The position numbers and the translations under genes were made by a program. Positions 35,666 through 43,981 of a stretch of 64,000 bases of DNA are shown piece after piece. Under the pieces are notes generated by a model, which was not told the DNA's origin, ran no database searches, and worked only from the letters and a program-made list of their open reading frames with translations. Each line of letters starts with the position of its first letter. The first letter of the stretch is position 1. The DNA is from Fluviibacter sp039805725 (GTDB lineage: Bacteria; Pseudomonadota; Gammaproteobacteria; Burkholderiales; Rhodocyclaceae), in NCBI GenBank assembly GCA_039805725.1, contig JBDLTT010000051.1:9329-73328 (forward strand), in the 5' to 3' direction.

Positions 35666-36126
35666 CGGTTGGCCAACTGCCGGCGCGTTAACCGGGCCCA
35701 TATCAGTAATCGCCGCCACTCGAGGTATTGGCCATCGCCCAGGCTGTCCGGTAGCAATACCACGGTATGATTGAGCCAAGATGGCAAACGACCTGGCGCC
35801 TGCGAATCCCGCTCAAACTGCAGCACAATCAACCAGGGATAGACGCTGGCATGCGTGCAGCGCAAGACCATTTCGGCCGGAGTCTGATCCAGCAGCACGC
35901 TGCACCCCAACGGCCGATAGCTGAACATCAGCGTGCAGGCGGGAATACGGGTGCGACGCCAGCCATCGGCAAAAATCGCCGCTAGCGCCAGAATCGCCAC
36001 CACCAGTTCAGCGCCCGACAAACGCGTCTGGCTGATGCCGAGCAAGCTCAGCAGCAGGACCAAAAGCAACGCCGCCCGGAGGCGGCGTGATGCCATCGGC
36101 CGGAGTTCAAACCGGCGACGATTCAT
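35662..36126 (-). CDS. YgfX-like membrane protein
   Basis: A 154-residue protein with two close N-terminal TM segments (about residues 18-30 and 39-53) and a soluble C-terminal domain (YRPLGCSVLLDQTPAEMVL, WLIVLQFERDSQAP). Size, topology and position beside nadB suit the YgfX family (DUF1434), inner-membrane partners of SdhE in E. coli. The sequence resemblance is only moderate and sdhE is not in the window. It starts 5 bp past the fabF stop, so it is read with the fatty-acid genes. Its stop overlaps the nadB stop by four bases. Confidence 0.55.
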   Translation of the reverse strand: MNRRRFELRPMASRRLRAALLLVLLLSLLGISQTRLSGAELVVAILALAAIFADGWRRTRIPACTLMFSYRPLGCSVLLDQTPAEMVLRCTHASVYPWLIVLQFERDSQAPGRLPSWLNHTVVLLPDSLGDGQYLEWRRLLIWARLTRRQLANR

Positions 36127-36131
36127 GATGC

Positions 36132-37361
36132 TCAGACGCGTTTGAAGACCAGCGACCCGTTAGTGCCGCCAAAACCGAAGTTGTTCTTCAGTGCGACATC
36201 GATTTTCATCTCGCGTGCCGTATTGGCGCAGTAATCCAGGTCGCACTCCGGATCCTGATTAAAGATATTGATGGTCGGCGGCGAAATCTGGTTGTGCACG
36301 GCCAGCACGGTAAACACCGACTCCAGACCACCAGCGCCACCCAGCAGGTGACCGGTCATCGACTTGGTCGAGTTTACGACCAGTTTTTTGGCGTCGGCAC
36401 CGAACAGTAGCTTGATCGCTTCGGTTTCGTTCTTATCCCCGAGCGGCGTCGAGGTACCGTGCGCGTTCAGATATTGCACATCACCCGTATTCACACCGGC
36501 ATTCTTCAGTGCGGCGGCCATACTGCGCTTCGGACCGTCGGTATCCGGCGCGGTCATGTGATACGCGTCACCGCTCATGCCAAAACCGCCAAGCTCGGCA
36601 TAAATCTTGGCGCCACGCGCCTTGGCGTGTTCGTATTCTTCCAGCACCAGAACCCCGGCACCCTCACCCAGCACGAAGCCATCACGGTCTTTGTCCCATG
36701 GACGGCTAGCGGTCGCCGGATCATCGTTACGCTCAGACAGCGCACGGGCGGCACAGAAGCCACCCAGACCCAGCGGCGAAATCGTTGATTCGGCGCCACC
36801 GGCAACCATGATATCGGCGTCGCCGTATTCGATCAGGCGGCCAGCCATACCGATGGCGTGCAGACCGGTCGTACAGGCAGTAACCGTGGCGATGTTCGGG
36901 CCTTTGAATCCGTACATGATCGACAGGTTGCCCGAGATCATATTGATGATCGAGCCCGGCACGAAGAACGGCGAGATCTTGCGCACGCCGGCGGCATCAT
37001 AGGTCGCTTTGGTGTCTTCGATCATCGGCAGACCGCCAATGCCCGAACCCACGCAGATCCCGATGCGCTCGGCGTTGGCCGGATGCTCGGTCAGACCGGC
37101 ATCGCGGATCGCCTGAATACCGGCCGCCATACCATAGTGGATAAAGGTATCCATGCGGCGGGCTTCTTTGGCCGGCAGATAGTCGGCAACGTTGAAGCCT
37201 TTGACTTCACCGGCGATGCGTGAAGGAAACGTGCTGGCATCGAAACGTGTCACTGCCGTAATGCCGCTCTTACCGGCAACCAGGTTAGCCCAGGCCTCCG
37301 GGACGGTGTTACCTACCGGGCTGATGACGCCCAATCCTGTGACGACAACGCGACGACGCAT
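36132..37361 (-). CDS. fabF: 3-oxoacyl-ACP synthase II
   Basis: A 409-residue condensing enzyme for fatty-acid elongation. The start at 37359-37361 has a GAAGGAG ribosome-binding site and gives MRRRVVVTGLGVISP. The active-site Cys is in VTACTTGLHAIG, with His in NAHGTSTPLGD and GHLLGGAGGLE. It lies downstream of acpP, separated by a hairpin that may lower its transcription relative to acpP. Confidence 0.97.
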   Translation of the reverse strand: MRRRVVVTGLGVISPVGNTVPEAWANLVAGKSGITAVTRFDASTFPSRIAGEVKGFNVADYLPAKEARRMDTFIHYGMAAGIQAIRDAGLTEHPANAERIGICVGSGIGGLPMIEDTKATYDAAGVRKISPFFVPGSIINMISGNLSIMYGFKGPNIATVTACTTGLHAIGMAGRLIEYGDADIMVAGGAESTISPLGLGGFCAARALSERNDDPATASRPWDKDRDGFVLGEGAGVLVLEEYEHAKARGAKIYAELGGFGMSGDAYHMTAPDTDGPKRSMAAALKNAGVNTGDVQYLNAHGTSTPLGDKNETEAIKLLFGADAKKLVVNSTKSMTGHLLGGAGGLESVFTVLAVHNQISPPTINIFNQDPECDLDYCANTAREMKIDVALKNNFGFGGTNGSLVFKRV

Positions 37362-37402
37362 GTCTGCTCCTTCAGCGACCCGGCGCAAATCCGGGCTTAG
37401 AT

Positions 37403-37433
37403 AAAATTACGGCCGACACGAAAGCGTCGGCCG
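37403..37433 (-). terminator. Weak terminator or attenuator between acpP and fabF
   Basis: On the minus strand CGGCCGAC pairs with GTCGGCCG (8 bp) around an 8-nt loop, followed by TAATTTTAT. The broken T-run fits partial termination, which would let acpP mRNA exceed fabF mRNA. Confidence 0.6.
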
Positions 37434-37455
37434 CAGTGACGCAACAAGCGACAAA

Positions 37456-37692
37456 TTACTTCTGATGCGACTTGACGTAGTCGATCGCTTGCTGAACCGT
37501 GGTGATCTTCTCGGCATCTTCATCCGGAATTTCGCATTCGAATTCCTCTTCGAGTGCCATCACGAGTTCAACCGTATCCAGCGAATCTGCGCCCAGATCA
37601 TCCACGAACGACGACTCATTCTTCACGTCTGCTTCGTTGACGCCGAGTTGTTCGGCCACGATCTTTTTGACGCGCTGTTCGATGTTATCCAT
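37456..37692 (-). CDS. acpP: Acyl carrier protein
   Basis: A 78-residue acidic carrier. The phosphopantetheine Ser is in DDLGADSLDTVELVMALEEE; AcpS (24860-25237) would load it. The ribosome-binding site AGGAG lies just upstream of the ATG, and a TAGAAT -10 element at 37740-37745 gives it a likely promoter of its own inside the fab operon. Confidence 0.98.
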   Translation of the reverse strand: MDNIEQRVKKIVAEQLGVNEADVKNESSFVDDLGADSLDTVELVMALEEEFECEIPDEDAEKITTVQQAIDYVKSHQK

Positions 37693-37739
37693 TGAAGCTC
37701 CTATTACCCTTCTTAGTAGGTGGTGGAAAAGCAGGCTCT

Positions 37740-37745
37740 ATTCTA
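37740..37745 (-). promoter_or_regulatory. Candidate -10 of an internal acpP promoter
   Basis: On the minus strand GGTAGAAT lies 47 bp before the acpP start codon, giving a leader of about 40 nt. The -35 region (TTTCGC) is poor, so another factor or only weak activity is implied. Confidence 0.4.
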
Positions 37746-37751
37746 CCAAAA

Positions 37752-37790
37752 CACAGAAAAGCGCGAAACTTTCCTTGAACTTTCCTGTGT
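37752..37790 (-). other. Long stem-loop with 11-bp direct repeat upstream of acpP
   Basis: On the minus strand ACACAGGAAAG pairs with CTTTTCTGTGT (11 bp, one G-T wobble), followed by TTT. Within it GGAAAGTT occurs twice with an 11-bp period (37767-37774 and 37778-37785). It may be a partial terminator of fabG or a regulator site just upstream of the acpP promoter. Confidence 0.45.
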
Positions 37791-37804
37791 GCGGTGCAAA
37801 AAAC

Positions 37805-38545
37805 TTAGGGCAGGTACATACCGCCGTTGACGTGGATGGTGGTGCCGGTCACGTAGGACGCGGCCGGCGACACCAGGTAAGACACCGCCGCCGCGATATC
37901 TTCCGGGGTACCGAGGCGACCCAGCGGAATATTGCCCAGCAGTGCGGTTTTCTGGCCCTCGTCCAACGCCTTGGTCATATCGGTGTCGATAAACCCCGGT
38001 GCGACGCAATTGACGGTAATACCGCGGCTACCCAGTTCCCGGGCCAGCGAACGGGTCATGCCGCTCACACCGGCCTTGGCGGCGCAATAGTTAGCCTGAC
38101 CCGCATTGCCGGCGTGCCCAACGACCGAAGTGATGTTGACGATCCGCCCGGTACGCGCCTTCATCATGCCGCGCATCACGGCGCGGCACATGCGGAAGAC
38201 CGCCTTCAGGTTGGTATCGAGCACATCATCCCAGTCTTCGTCCTTCATGCGCATGGCCAGGGTGTCGCGGGTAATGCCCGCGTTATTCACCAAAACCGTG
38301 ATCGCCGCACCGGTTTTGGCTTCGATATCGGCAATAAGCGCATCCACGCCAGCGGCATCACGCACATCCAGCGCCGCGCCCCACCCTGCACCGCCGGCGG
38401 CCTTGATGGCTTCGGTAATGCTGGCAGCACCAGCATCGCTGGTGGCCGTACCGATGACGGTCATGCCCTGACGGGTCAGTTCCATGGCGATGGCGCGACC
38501 AATACCGCGCGATGCGCCGGTGACGAGTGCAACTGTGGCAGTCAT
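37805..38545 (-). CDS. fabG: 3-oxoacyl-ACP reductase
   Basis: A 246-residue NADPH-dependent short-chain reductase. The cofactor motif is VTGASRGIGRAIA, NNAGITRD follows, and the Ser-Tyr-Lys triad is ITSVVGHAGNAGQ with NYCAAKAG. The C-terminus TGTTIHVNGGMYLP is typical. It follows fabD by 9 bp. Confidence 0.97.
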   Translation of the reverse strand: MTATVALVTGASRGIGRAIAMELTRQGMTVIGTATSDAGAASITEAIKAAGGAGWGAALDVRDAAGVDALIADIEAKTGAAITVLVNNAGITRDTLAMRMKDEDWDDVLDTNLKAVFRMCRAVMRGMMKARTGRIVNITSVVGHAGNAGQANYCAAKAGVSGMTRSLARELGSRGITVNCVAPGFIDTDMTKALDEGQKTALLGNIPLGRLGTPEDIAAAVSYLVSPAASYVTGTTIHVNGGMYLP

Positions 38546-38554
38546 AAAGATTCC

Positions 38555-39481
38555 TTAGCTCAGAGAAAGATTGGCGTTCACCGATTCGGCATCGGCCAGA
38601 GCAACACCCGTAATACCATCGGCACAACGCTTGGTCAGACCGGCCAGCACCTTACCCGGGCCACATTCAGCGGCCGTGGTCACGCCCATCGAGGCCATTT
38701 TCTGGATGATCTCGACCCAGCGCACCGGTTTGGCGGCCTGGCGCACCAGAGCGTCTTTGATCCTGGCCGGATCAGTTTCAATGGCGACGTCGACGTTGTT
38801 GATCACCGGAATCACCGGGGTCGCCACGGCGATATCCGCCAGAGCCACCGCCAGGCGATCGGCTGCCGGCTTGAGCAGCGACGAATGGAACGGCGCCGAC
38901 ACCGGCAGCAATACCGCGCGCTTGGCGCCACGCGCCTTACACGCTTCACAGGCGCGTTCGACGGCGCCCTTGTGGCCAGCGATCACGGTTTGACCCGGGG
39001 CGTTGAAGTTCACCGGCTCAACCACTTCACCCTGGGCGGCTTCGGCACAGGCGGCGGCAATGCCGTCATCGTCCAGACCCAGAATCGCGGCCATGGCCCC
39101 GGTACCGGCCGGCACAGCTTCTTGCATGGCGGCGGCACGCAGGCGCACCAGCGGCACGGCATCGGCCAGTTTCAGAGCACCGGCTGCCACCAGCGCCGAA
39201 TATTCACCCAGGCTATGACCGGCAACAACGGCGGGTGTTTTACCGCCCAGGCTTTCCCATAGGCGCCAGGCAGCGACACCGGCGGTGAGCATAATCGGTT
39301 GGGTATTTACCGTCAGCGCCAGCTTCTCGGCCGGGCCTTCGGCAACCATCGTCCACAAATCTTCACCCAGTGCGGCCGAGGCTTCATCAAAGGTGGCGCG
39401 CACCACCGGCGCATCACCATAGGCGGCCATCATGCCGACTGATTGGGAACCCTGACCGGGAAAGACAAACGCAAAAGTCAT
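38555..39481 (-). CDS. fabD: Malonyl-CoA--ACP transacylase
   Basis: A 308-residue enzyme that loads malonate on AcpP. It starts MTFAFVFPGQGSQSVGM, with the ATG at 39479-39481 after GGAGTC; an in-frame start four codons earlier is less likely. The nucleophile Ser is in AGHSLGEYSAL and the His in PVSAPFHSSLL. A 140-bp gap, unusual for this operon, separates it from fabH. Confidence 0.97.
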   Translation of the reverse strand: MTFAFVFPGQGSQSVGMMAAYGDAPVVRATFDEASAALGEDLWTMVAEGPAEKLALTVNTQPIMLTAGVAAWRLWESLGGKTPAVVAGHSLGEYSALVAAGALKLADAVPLVRLRAAAMQEAVPAGTGAMAAILGLDDDGIAAACAEAAQGEVVEPVNFNAPGQTVIAGHKGAVERACEACKARGAKRAVLLPVSAPFHSSLLKPAADRLAVALADIAVATPVIPVINNVDVAIETDPARIKDALVRQAAKPVRWVEIIQKMASMGVTTAAECGPGKVLAGLTKRCADGITGVALADAESVNANLSLS

Positions 39482-39497
39482 ACAAGACTCCAAAAGA

Positions 39498-39557
39498 TTA
39501 AATCAATCGTCGGATGGAATGAAGCGCAAGGCGCACGGAGCGCAGCGAACGAGACAT
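39498..39557 (-). other. Possible 19-codon Arg-rich leader ORF upstream of fabD
   Basis: In the fabH-fabD gap an ATG-to-TAA frame of 19 codons encodes MSRSLRSVRLALHSIRRLI, ending 17 bp before the fabD start. No clear ribosome-binding site is present. It could be chance, as the gap is repeat-like (TCGCTGCGCTCCGTGCGC). Confidence 0.15.
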
Positions 39558-39621
39558 ATCACTAGGATAGGCGAGAGAGCGAGCACCGCGCAACACAGCG
39601 ATTCGTCCAGTCCGTGATTGA

Positions 39622-40596
39622 TCAGTAGCGGAGCAGCACACTGCCCCAGGTGAAACCACCGCCCACCCCTTGGAGCATTAACGTCTGACCACGTTTCACG
39701 CGGCCGTCTTTAACGGCTTCATCCAGCGCCAGCGGCACTGACGCGGCCGACGTATTGCCATGATGATCCACGGTGATGATCACACGATCCGTCGTCAGCG
39801 ACAGACGCTTGCCGATGGCATCGATGATGCGCACATTGGCCTGATGCGGAATCAGCCAGTCGATCTGATCCGGCGATACACCCGCCGACTCGCAGCACTC
39901 GATGGCGCTGTCGGACAAGGCGCGCACGGCAAACTTGAAAACCGCCTGGCCATCCATGCGTAGAAACGGGTCGCCAACGACCTTACCGCTATGCACCTGA
40001 CCCGGCACATTGAGAATATCGGATTGAGAACCATCGGCATGCAGGGAGGTTGCCAGAATGCCTGGTGTGTCGCTGGCCTTGAGCACCACGGCACCGGCGC
40101 CATCACCGAACAGCACGCAGGTACCGCGGTCTTCCCAGTCCATGATGCGCGAAAACACTTCGGCCCCTACAACCAGCGCCGTCTTGTGGCTACCGGAACG
40201 GATAAATTTCTCGGCAATCGTCAGAGCGTAAACAAATCCCGAGCACACCGCTTGCACGTCAAAAGCGGTGGCACCGACATTGCCGAGTTTGCCCTGCATC
40301 AGACAGGCCGTGCTCGGAAAAATCATGTCGGGCGTGGAAGTCGCCACAATGATCAGATCCAGATCGGCGGCGTCGACACCGGCATCAGCCAGTGCACGAC
40401 GCGAGGCCTCTTCGGCCAACATGCTCGAGGTCATACCCTCCGGCGCATGGTGACGTGAGGCGATCCCGGTCCGGGTGACAATCCAGTCATCGCTGGAATC
40501 CAGACCCTTTTCCTTGATCAATGCCTCATTGGAGATCGGTGCGCCCGGCAGGTAACTACCAATACCAGCCAGCTGGGCGTAAATCGTTTGTGCCAT
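39622..40596 (-). CDS. fabH: 3-oxoacyl-ACP synthase III
   Basis: A 324-residue initiating condensing enzyme (acetyl-CoA plus malonyl-ACP). The Cys-His-Asn triad is in DVQAVCSGFVYAL, LIPHQANVRIID and HHGNTSAASV. Its ATG overlaps the plsX stop by one base (TGATG). Confidence 0.97.
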   Translation of the reverse strand: MAQTIYAQLAGIGSYLPGAPISNEALIKEKGLDSSDDWIVTRTGIASRHHAPEGMTSSMLAEEASRRALADAGVDAADLDLIIVATSTPDMIFPSTACLMQGKLGNVGATAFDVQAVCSGFVYALTIAEKFIRSGSHKTALVVGAEVFSRIMDWEDRGTCVLFGDGAGAVVLKASDTPGILATSLHADGSQSDILNVPGQVHSGKVVGDPFLRMDGQAVFKFAVRALSDSAIECCESAGVSPDQIDWLIPHQANVRIIDAIGKRLSLTTDRVIITVDHHGNTSAASVPLALDEAVKDGRVKRGQTLMLQGVGGGFTWGSVLLRY

Positions 40597-41669
40597 CAGG
40601 CATCTCCCGTTGCGTCTTCGTCCTTGGCCGGATCTTTGAGCAACGCTGCAGTGGTTGAAGCGGTAAAGCGGGATACGCGATGCGCAATTTTTTCGATCAC
40701 GCCGTTCTCCGCTTCGTGATAAGCCTCACGAAGGGCATAGCCGAATGCGAAGGCGTCGGCCGATCCATGACTTTTGATGACGGTGCCCTTGAGACCGAGC
40801 AGCGTCGCGCCGTTATAACGACGATGATCCAGGCGCTTCTTGAAACGGCTCAACACCGGCAACGCCAGCAGCGCGATCAGACGCGTCAACAGATTACGCT
40901 GGAATTCTTCGCGCAGATAACGACCCATCATCTGGGCCAGGCCTTCTGACACTTTCAGTGCGACGTTGCCGACAAAGCCGTCACAGACGACGACATCAGC
41001 CTCACCCTTGTAGACACCATCACCTTCGACGTTGCCGACAAAGTTCAGGTCCGTCGCGCGCAGCAACTCGGCCGCCTGCTTCACGACCTCGTTACCCTTG
41101 ATCTCTTCTTCACCGATATTGAGCAAGCCGACGCGCGGTTCGGCGATATGCTGCACGGCATTGGTCAACATGGAGGCCATGATACCGAACTGCAGCAGAT
41201 GCTCCGCCGTGCAATCGACATTCGCGCCCAGATCCAGAATTCGGGTCTGACCCGTCATCGTCGGCACCACGGTACAGATCGCCGGGCGATCAATACCCGG
41301 CAGCATCTTCAGGACAAAACGGGAGATCGCCATCAGGGCGCCGGTATTGCCGGCCGACACGCAGGCATCGACCGCGCCGGATTTCACCAGATTGATGGCC
41401 ACACGCATCGATGAGTCTTTTTTATTGCGCAGGGCGAGCGCCGGCGGCTCATCCATCCCCACGACTTCACTGGCATGCACGATGTGCAAACGATCACGCA
41501 CCGCCTTATCGGGGGATGCGCGGCGCAGACGGTTTTCCAATGCGGTGGATTTACCCACCAGCGTCAATTCAGCTTCCGGAAACTCGGCGGCAAACGCCAA
41601 TGCAGCGGCAACCGTGACCTTGGGGCCATGGTCGCCACCCATACAGTCAATCGCGATTTTGACGGTCAT
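40596..41669 (-). CDS. plsX: Phosphate acyltransferase PlsX
   Basis: A 357-residue enzyme converting acyl-ACP to acyl-phosphate for phospholipid synthesis. It starts KIAIDCMGGDHGPKVTV and has SAGNTGALM and VCDGFVGNVALK. It links fatty-acid synthesis to membrane assembly and lies 55 bp downstream of rpmF. Confidence 0.97.
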   Translation of the reverse strand: MTVKIAIDCMGGDHGPKVTVAAALAFAAEFPEAELTLVGKSTALENRLRRASPDKAVRDRLHIVHASEVVGMDEPPALALRNKKDSSMRVAINLVKSGAVDACVSAGNTGALMAISRFVLKMLPGIDRPAICTVVPTMTGQTRILDLGANVDCTAEHLLQFGIMASMLTNAVQHIAEPRVGLLNIGEEEIKGNEVVKQAAELLRATDLNFVGNVEGDGVYKGEADVVVCDGFVGNVALKVSEGLAQMMGRYLREEFQRNLLTRLIALLALPVLSRFKKRLDHRRYNGATLLGLKGTVIKSHGSADAFAFGYALREAYHEAENGVIEKIAHRVSRFTASTTAALLKDPAKDEDATGDA

Positions 41670-41724
41670 ATCCGTTCAAAGCTCACGTTGATCGACGGTC
41701 AGGTAAAACGCCTGACCTGCCCGA

Positions 41725-41904
41725 TTAGGCGTCGGTTGTCTTAACAACCTTCTTGCCGCGGTAAACACCCGACGGCGAAATGTGGTGACGACGATGCACT
41801 TCACCGGTCGTCGGCTCGATGGCCAGCGGCGGATTGCTCAGCGAATCATGGGCACGATGCATACCGCGCTTCGACGGGGATTTTTTGTTCTGTTGAACTG
41901 CCAT
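41725..41904 (-). CDS. rpmF: 50S ribosomal protein L32
   Basis: A 59-residue basic protein beginning MAVQQNKKSPSKRGMHRAHD, with ATTGEVHRRHH-like and GVYRGKKV blocks of L32. It lacks the zinc-binding cysteines, as is usual in gammaproteobacteria. The ribosome-binding site is AGGAG. The order yceD-rpmF-plsX is highly conserved. Confidence 0.97.
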   Translation of the reverse strand: MAVQQNKKSPSKRGMHRAHDSLSNPPLAIEPTTGEVHRRHHISPSGVYRGKKVVKTTDA

Positions 41905-41949
41905 GTTGATACTCCTAGTTAAATCGTAACTGCCTGAATTTCTATCGAC

Positions 41950-42474
41950 CTAATGCTTCAGGGTCTTTAGCTGCGCCAGCGCCGCAAACGGATGTTCATC
42001 GCCCGAATCGCTTACCGTCACCGGTAAGCCGCATTCTTCGTGCATGGGCACGATGGGCAGTGAAAGCATCAATTCATCTTCCACCAACGCCAACGTCATC
42101 ACGCGCGACGAATCGGGCATCGGAAGATATTCGACCGCATCGGCGCCCAAATCCTCTTCCAGGGCATCGAATCGCTCCAATGCCGCTGCATCCGCCACCC
42201 ATGCCACCGTGTGTTCGTGGTTGATCACCACGGTCACCGGCTGCAGGCAACGCTGACAGGACTGTTCCAGCTGTGCCGCCAGTGTAATCGTCATGGTGGG
42301 TTGCCGCTCTACACCAAAACCTGCGTGCAAGGACACCTGAACCATGCCAGATTGACTGACGAGCAGATCGGCCAGACGCGTAAAATCAGACACCGGCACA
42401 TCGCCGCTCCAGGCAAAGGCCTCGCGCGCGGCAACGGTCGGGTCAAAACTTTCCGGCAAACCGGCAGATGACAT
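41950..42474 (-). CDS. yceD: YceD family protein (23S rRNA accumulation, DUF177)
   Basis: A 174-residue protein read with rpmF. The ATG at 42472-42474 gives the normal E. coli-like length; the frame is open another 39 codons upstream. The motif EQSCQRCLQPVTV (CxxC) and the acidic segment ALVEDELMLSLPIVPMH are diagnostic. In E. coli and plants the family affects 23S rRNA levels. A candidate promoter for the operon (TCAACA-N18-TATCAT) lies in the gap to maf. Confidence 0.93.
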   Translation of the reverse strand: MSSAGLPESFDPTVAAREAFAWSGDVPVSDFTRLADLLVSQSGMVQVSLHAGFGVERQPTMTITLAAQLEQSCQRCLQPVTVVINHEHTVAWVADAAALERFDALEEDLGADAVEYLPMPDSSRVMTLALVEDELMLSLPIVPMHEECGLPVTVSDSGDEHPFAALAQLKTLKH

Positions 42475-42589
42475 CCAGATCTGTCCCGTTGAAAAACGGC
42501 GAATGATACCATCCGCAGGCCGAATTGTTGAGGTTTTTGTGGTGATAAACCTCGCCAACCCTTTGAATGCTATCGAAAGCACGCTCATC

Positions 42590-43216
42590 ATGACTGTCCA
42601 GACACCTGCCGCAATGACCCGGAGACTGATTCTCGGTTCCAGCTCGGTCTATCGTCGTCAACTCCTGGAACGCCTGGGCATCCCTTTTGAAGTCATCAGC
42701 CCCGATATCGACGAGTCGGCCCACCCCGGTGAACACCCTGCTGCGCTGGCCCGCCGCCTTGCCCGCGAAAAGGCCCAGGCCATCGCCAACCAACTTCCGG
42801 CCGATAAGCAAAACGCCCTCATTATTGGCAGCGACCAGGTGGCCGTTGTGGGCGACCAGGCCTATGGCAAGCCGGGCAGCCACGCCAAAGCCGTCGAACA
42901 ATTGCAGACCCTGAGTGGGCAAACCGTGGTGTTCGAGACCGCACTCTGCCTCTTTGACGCCGCTAGTGGCCGCACTCATGAAGAACTGGTCAGCACCGAA
43001 GTCGAGTTCCGCGATCTCAGCCTGGCCGAAATCGAGGCCTACCTGGCCAAAGAACCCGCCTACGACTGTGCCGGTTCGGCCAAATCCGAGGGATTGGGCA
43101 TTGCCCTGCTCGATCGCCTCTCCGGCGACGACCCCACGGCGTTGATCGGGCTACCGCTCATTGCCCTGTGCCGCCTGCTGCGCCAGGCAGGCTTTAACCC
43201 GCTGACCGACGCCTAA
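42590..43216 (+). CDS. yceF: Maf-family nucleotide pyrophosphatase (YceF type)
   Basis: A 208-residue house-cleaning enzyme expected to hydrolyse 7-methyl-GTP, as E. coli YceF does. The N-terminus has LILGSSSVYRRQLLERLGI, the catalytic base lies in IIGSDQVAVV, and CAGSAKSEGLGIALL and GLPLIALCRLLR are shared with YceF. Starts at 42590 or 42614 are both possible. The gene runs divergently from yceD. Confidence 0.92.
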   Translation: MTVQTPAAMTRRLILGSSSVYRRQLLERLGIPFEVISPDIDESAHPGEHPAALARRLAREKAQAIANQLPADKQNALIIGSDQVAVVGDQAYGKPGSHAKAVEQLQTLSGQTVVFETALCLFDAASGRTHEELVSTEVEFRDLSLAEIEAYLAKEPAYDCAGSAKSEGLGIALLDRLSGDDPTALIGLPLIALCRLLRQAGFNPLTDA

Positions 43217-43236
43217 ACTACCAGAGACATCGCATC

Positions 43237-43974
43237 ATGCAAGGCACGCTACATCTGGTTCCGGTGCCGCTCTCCGAGCTGGCCGAGGCCGACCCCATGC
43301 AATCGCTGCCGGTGAACGTGCTACCGGTCATCCGCGAACTGCGGCATTTCGTCGTCGAAAACGCCAAAAGCGCCCGCGCCTTTCTTAAAACCGTCGGCAT
43401 GCCGGTCCCGATTGCCGAATTGGATATCCGGGAGCTCCCGGGTCGTGGCAAGCTGGGCAAATCCGGTGCCAATGCTCGTGAATTGGATGCACTGTTAGCC
43501 CCAGCCCAAGACGGCACCCCCATCGGACTGCTTTCGGAAGCGGGCTGCCCGGCCGTGGCCGACCCGGGTGCCGAACTGGTTCATCGGGCGCACATCCTTG
43601 GCTACCGGGTGATCCCGCATATCGGCCCCTCATCGCTGCTGCTAGCGCTCATGGCATCGGGCTTGGGTGGCCAATGCTTTGCCTTCCATGGCTATCTGCC
43701 GCAAGAAGCGTCCGAGCGACAAAAAGCGATTAAAAAACTGGAAAACAATTCCAAGAGCGCCGATCAGACGCAAATTGTCATCGAAACGCCCTACAGAAAC
43801 ACCAGCCTGTACACCAGCCTCATCGAACACCTGCATCCGGAGACCCGGCTTTGTATTGCCGTGTCACTCACCACCCCGGAAGAACACATCCGCACCCTGC
43901 CCGTCAGCGCCTGGCGCAACGCACCGGTACCCGTCTTCGACAAACGGCCGGCCGTGTTTTTATTCAAACAATAA
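43237..43974 (+). CDS. RsmI-like SAM-dependent methyltransferase
   Basis: A 245-residue protein of the tetrapyrrole-methylase superfamily. It shows the fold blocks LLSEAGCPAVADPG, VIPHIGPSSLLLALMASG and ETPYRN, related to but clearly different from RsmI (16S rRNA C1402). The N-terminal glycine-rich SAM loop of RsmI is replaced by a different start (LHLVPVPLSELAEA). This paralog often sits beside maf genes; its substrate is unknown. It follows maf by 20 bp. Confidence 0.8.
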   Translation: MQGTLHLVPVPLSELAEADPMQSLPVNVLPVIRELRHFVVENAKSARAFLKTVGMPVPIAELDIRELPGRGKLGKSGANARELDALLAPAQDGTPIGLLSEAGCPAVADPGAELVHRAHILGYRVIPHIGPSSLLLALMASGLGGQCFAFHGYLPQEASERQKAIKKLENNSKSADQTQIVIETPYRNTSLYTSLIEHLHPETRLCIAVSLTTPEEHIRTLPVSAWRNAPVPVFDKRPAVFLFKQ

Positions 43975-43981
43975 CAGTAAG

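Noticed and set aside
37499..39262. A 587-codon open frame on the plus strand
   Set aside because: It lies opposite acpP, fabG and fabD, which have clear family motifs. Its translation is low in hydrophobic structure and rich in His, Gly and Arg, typical of a GC-biased shadow frame.
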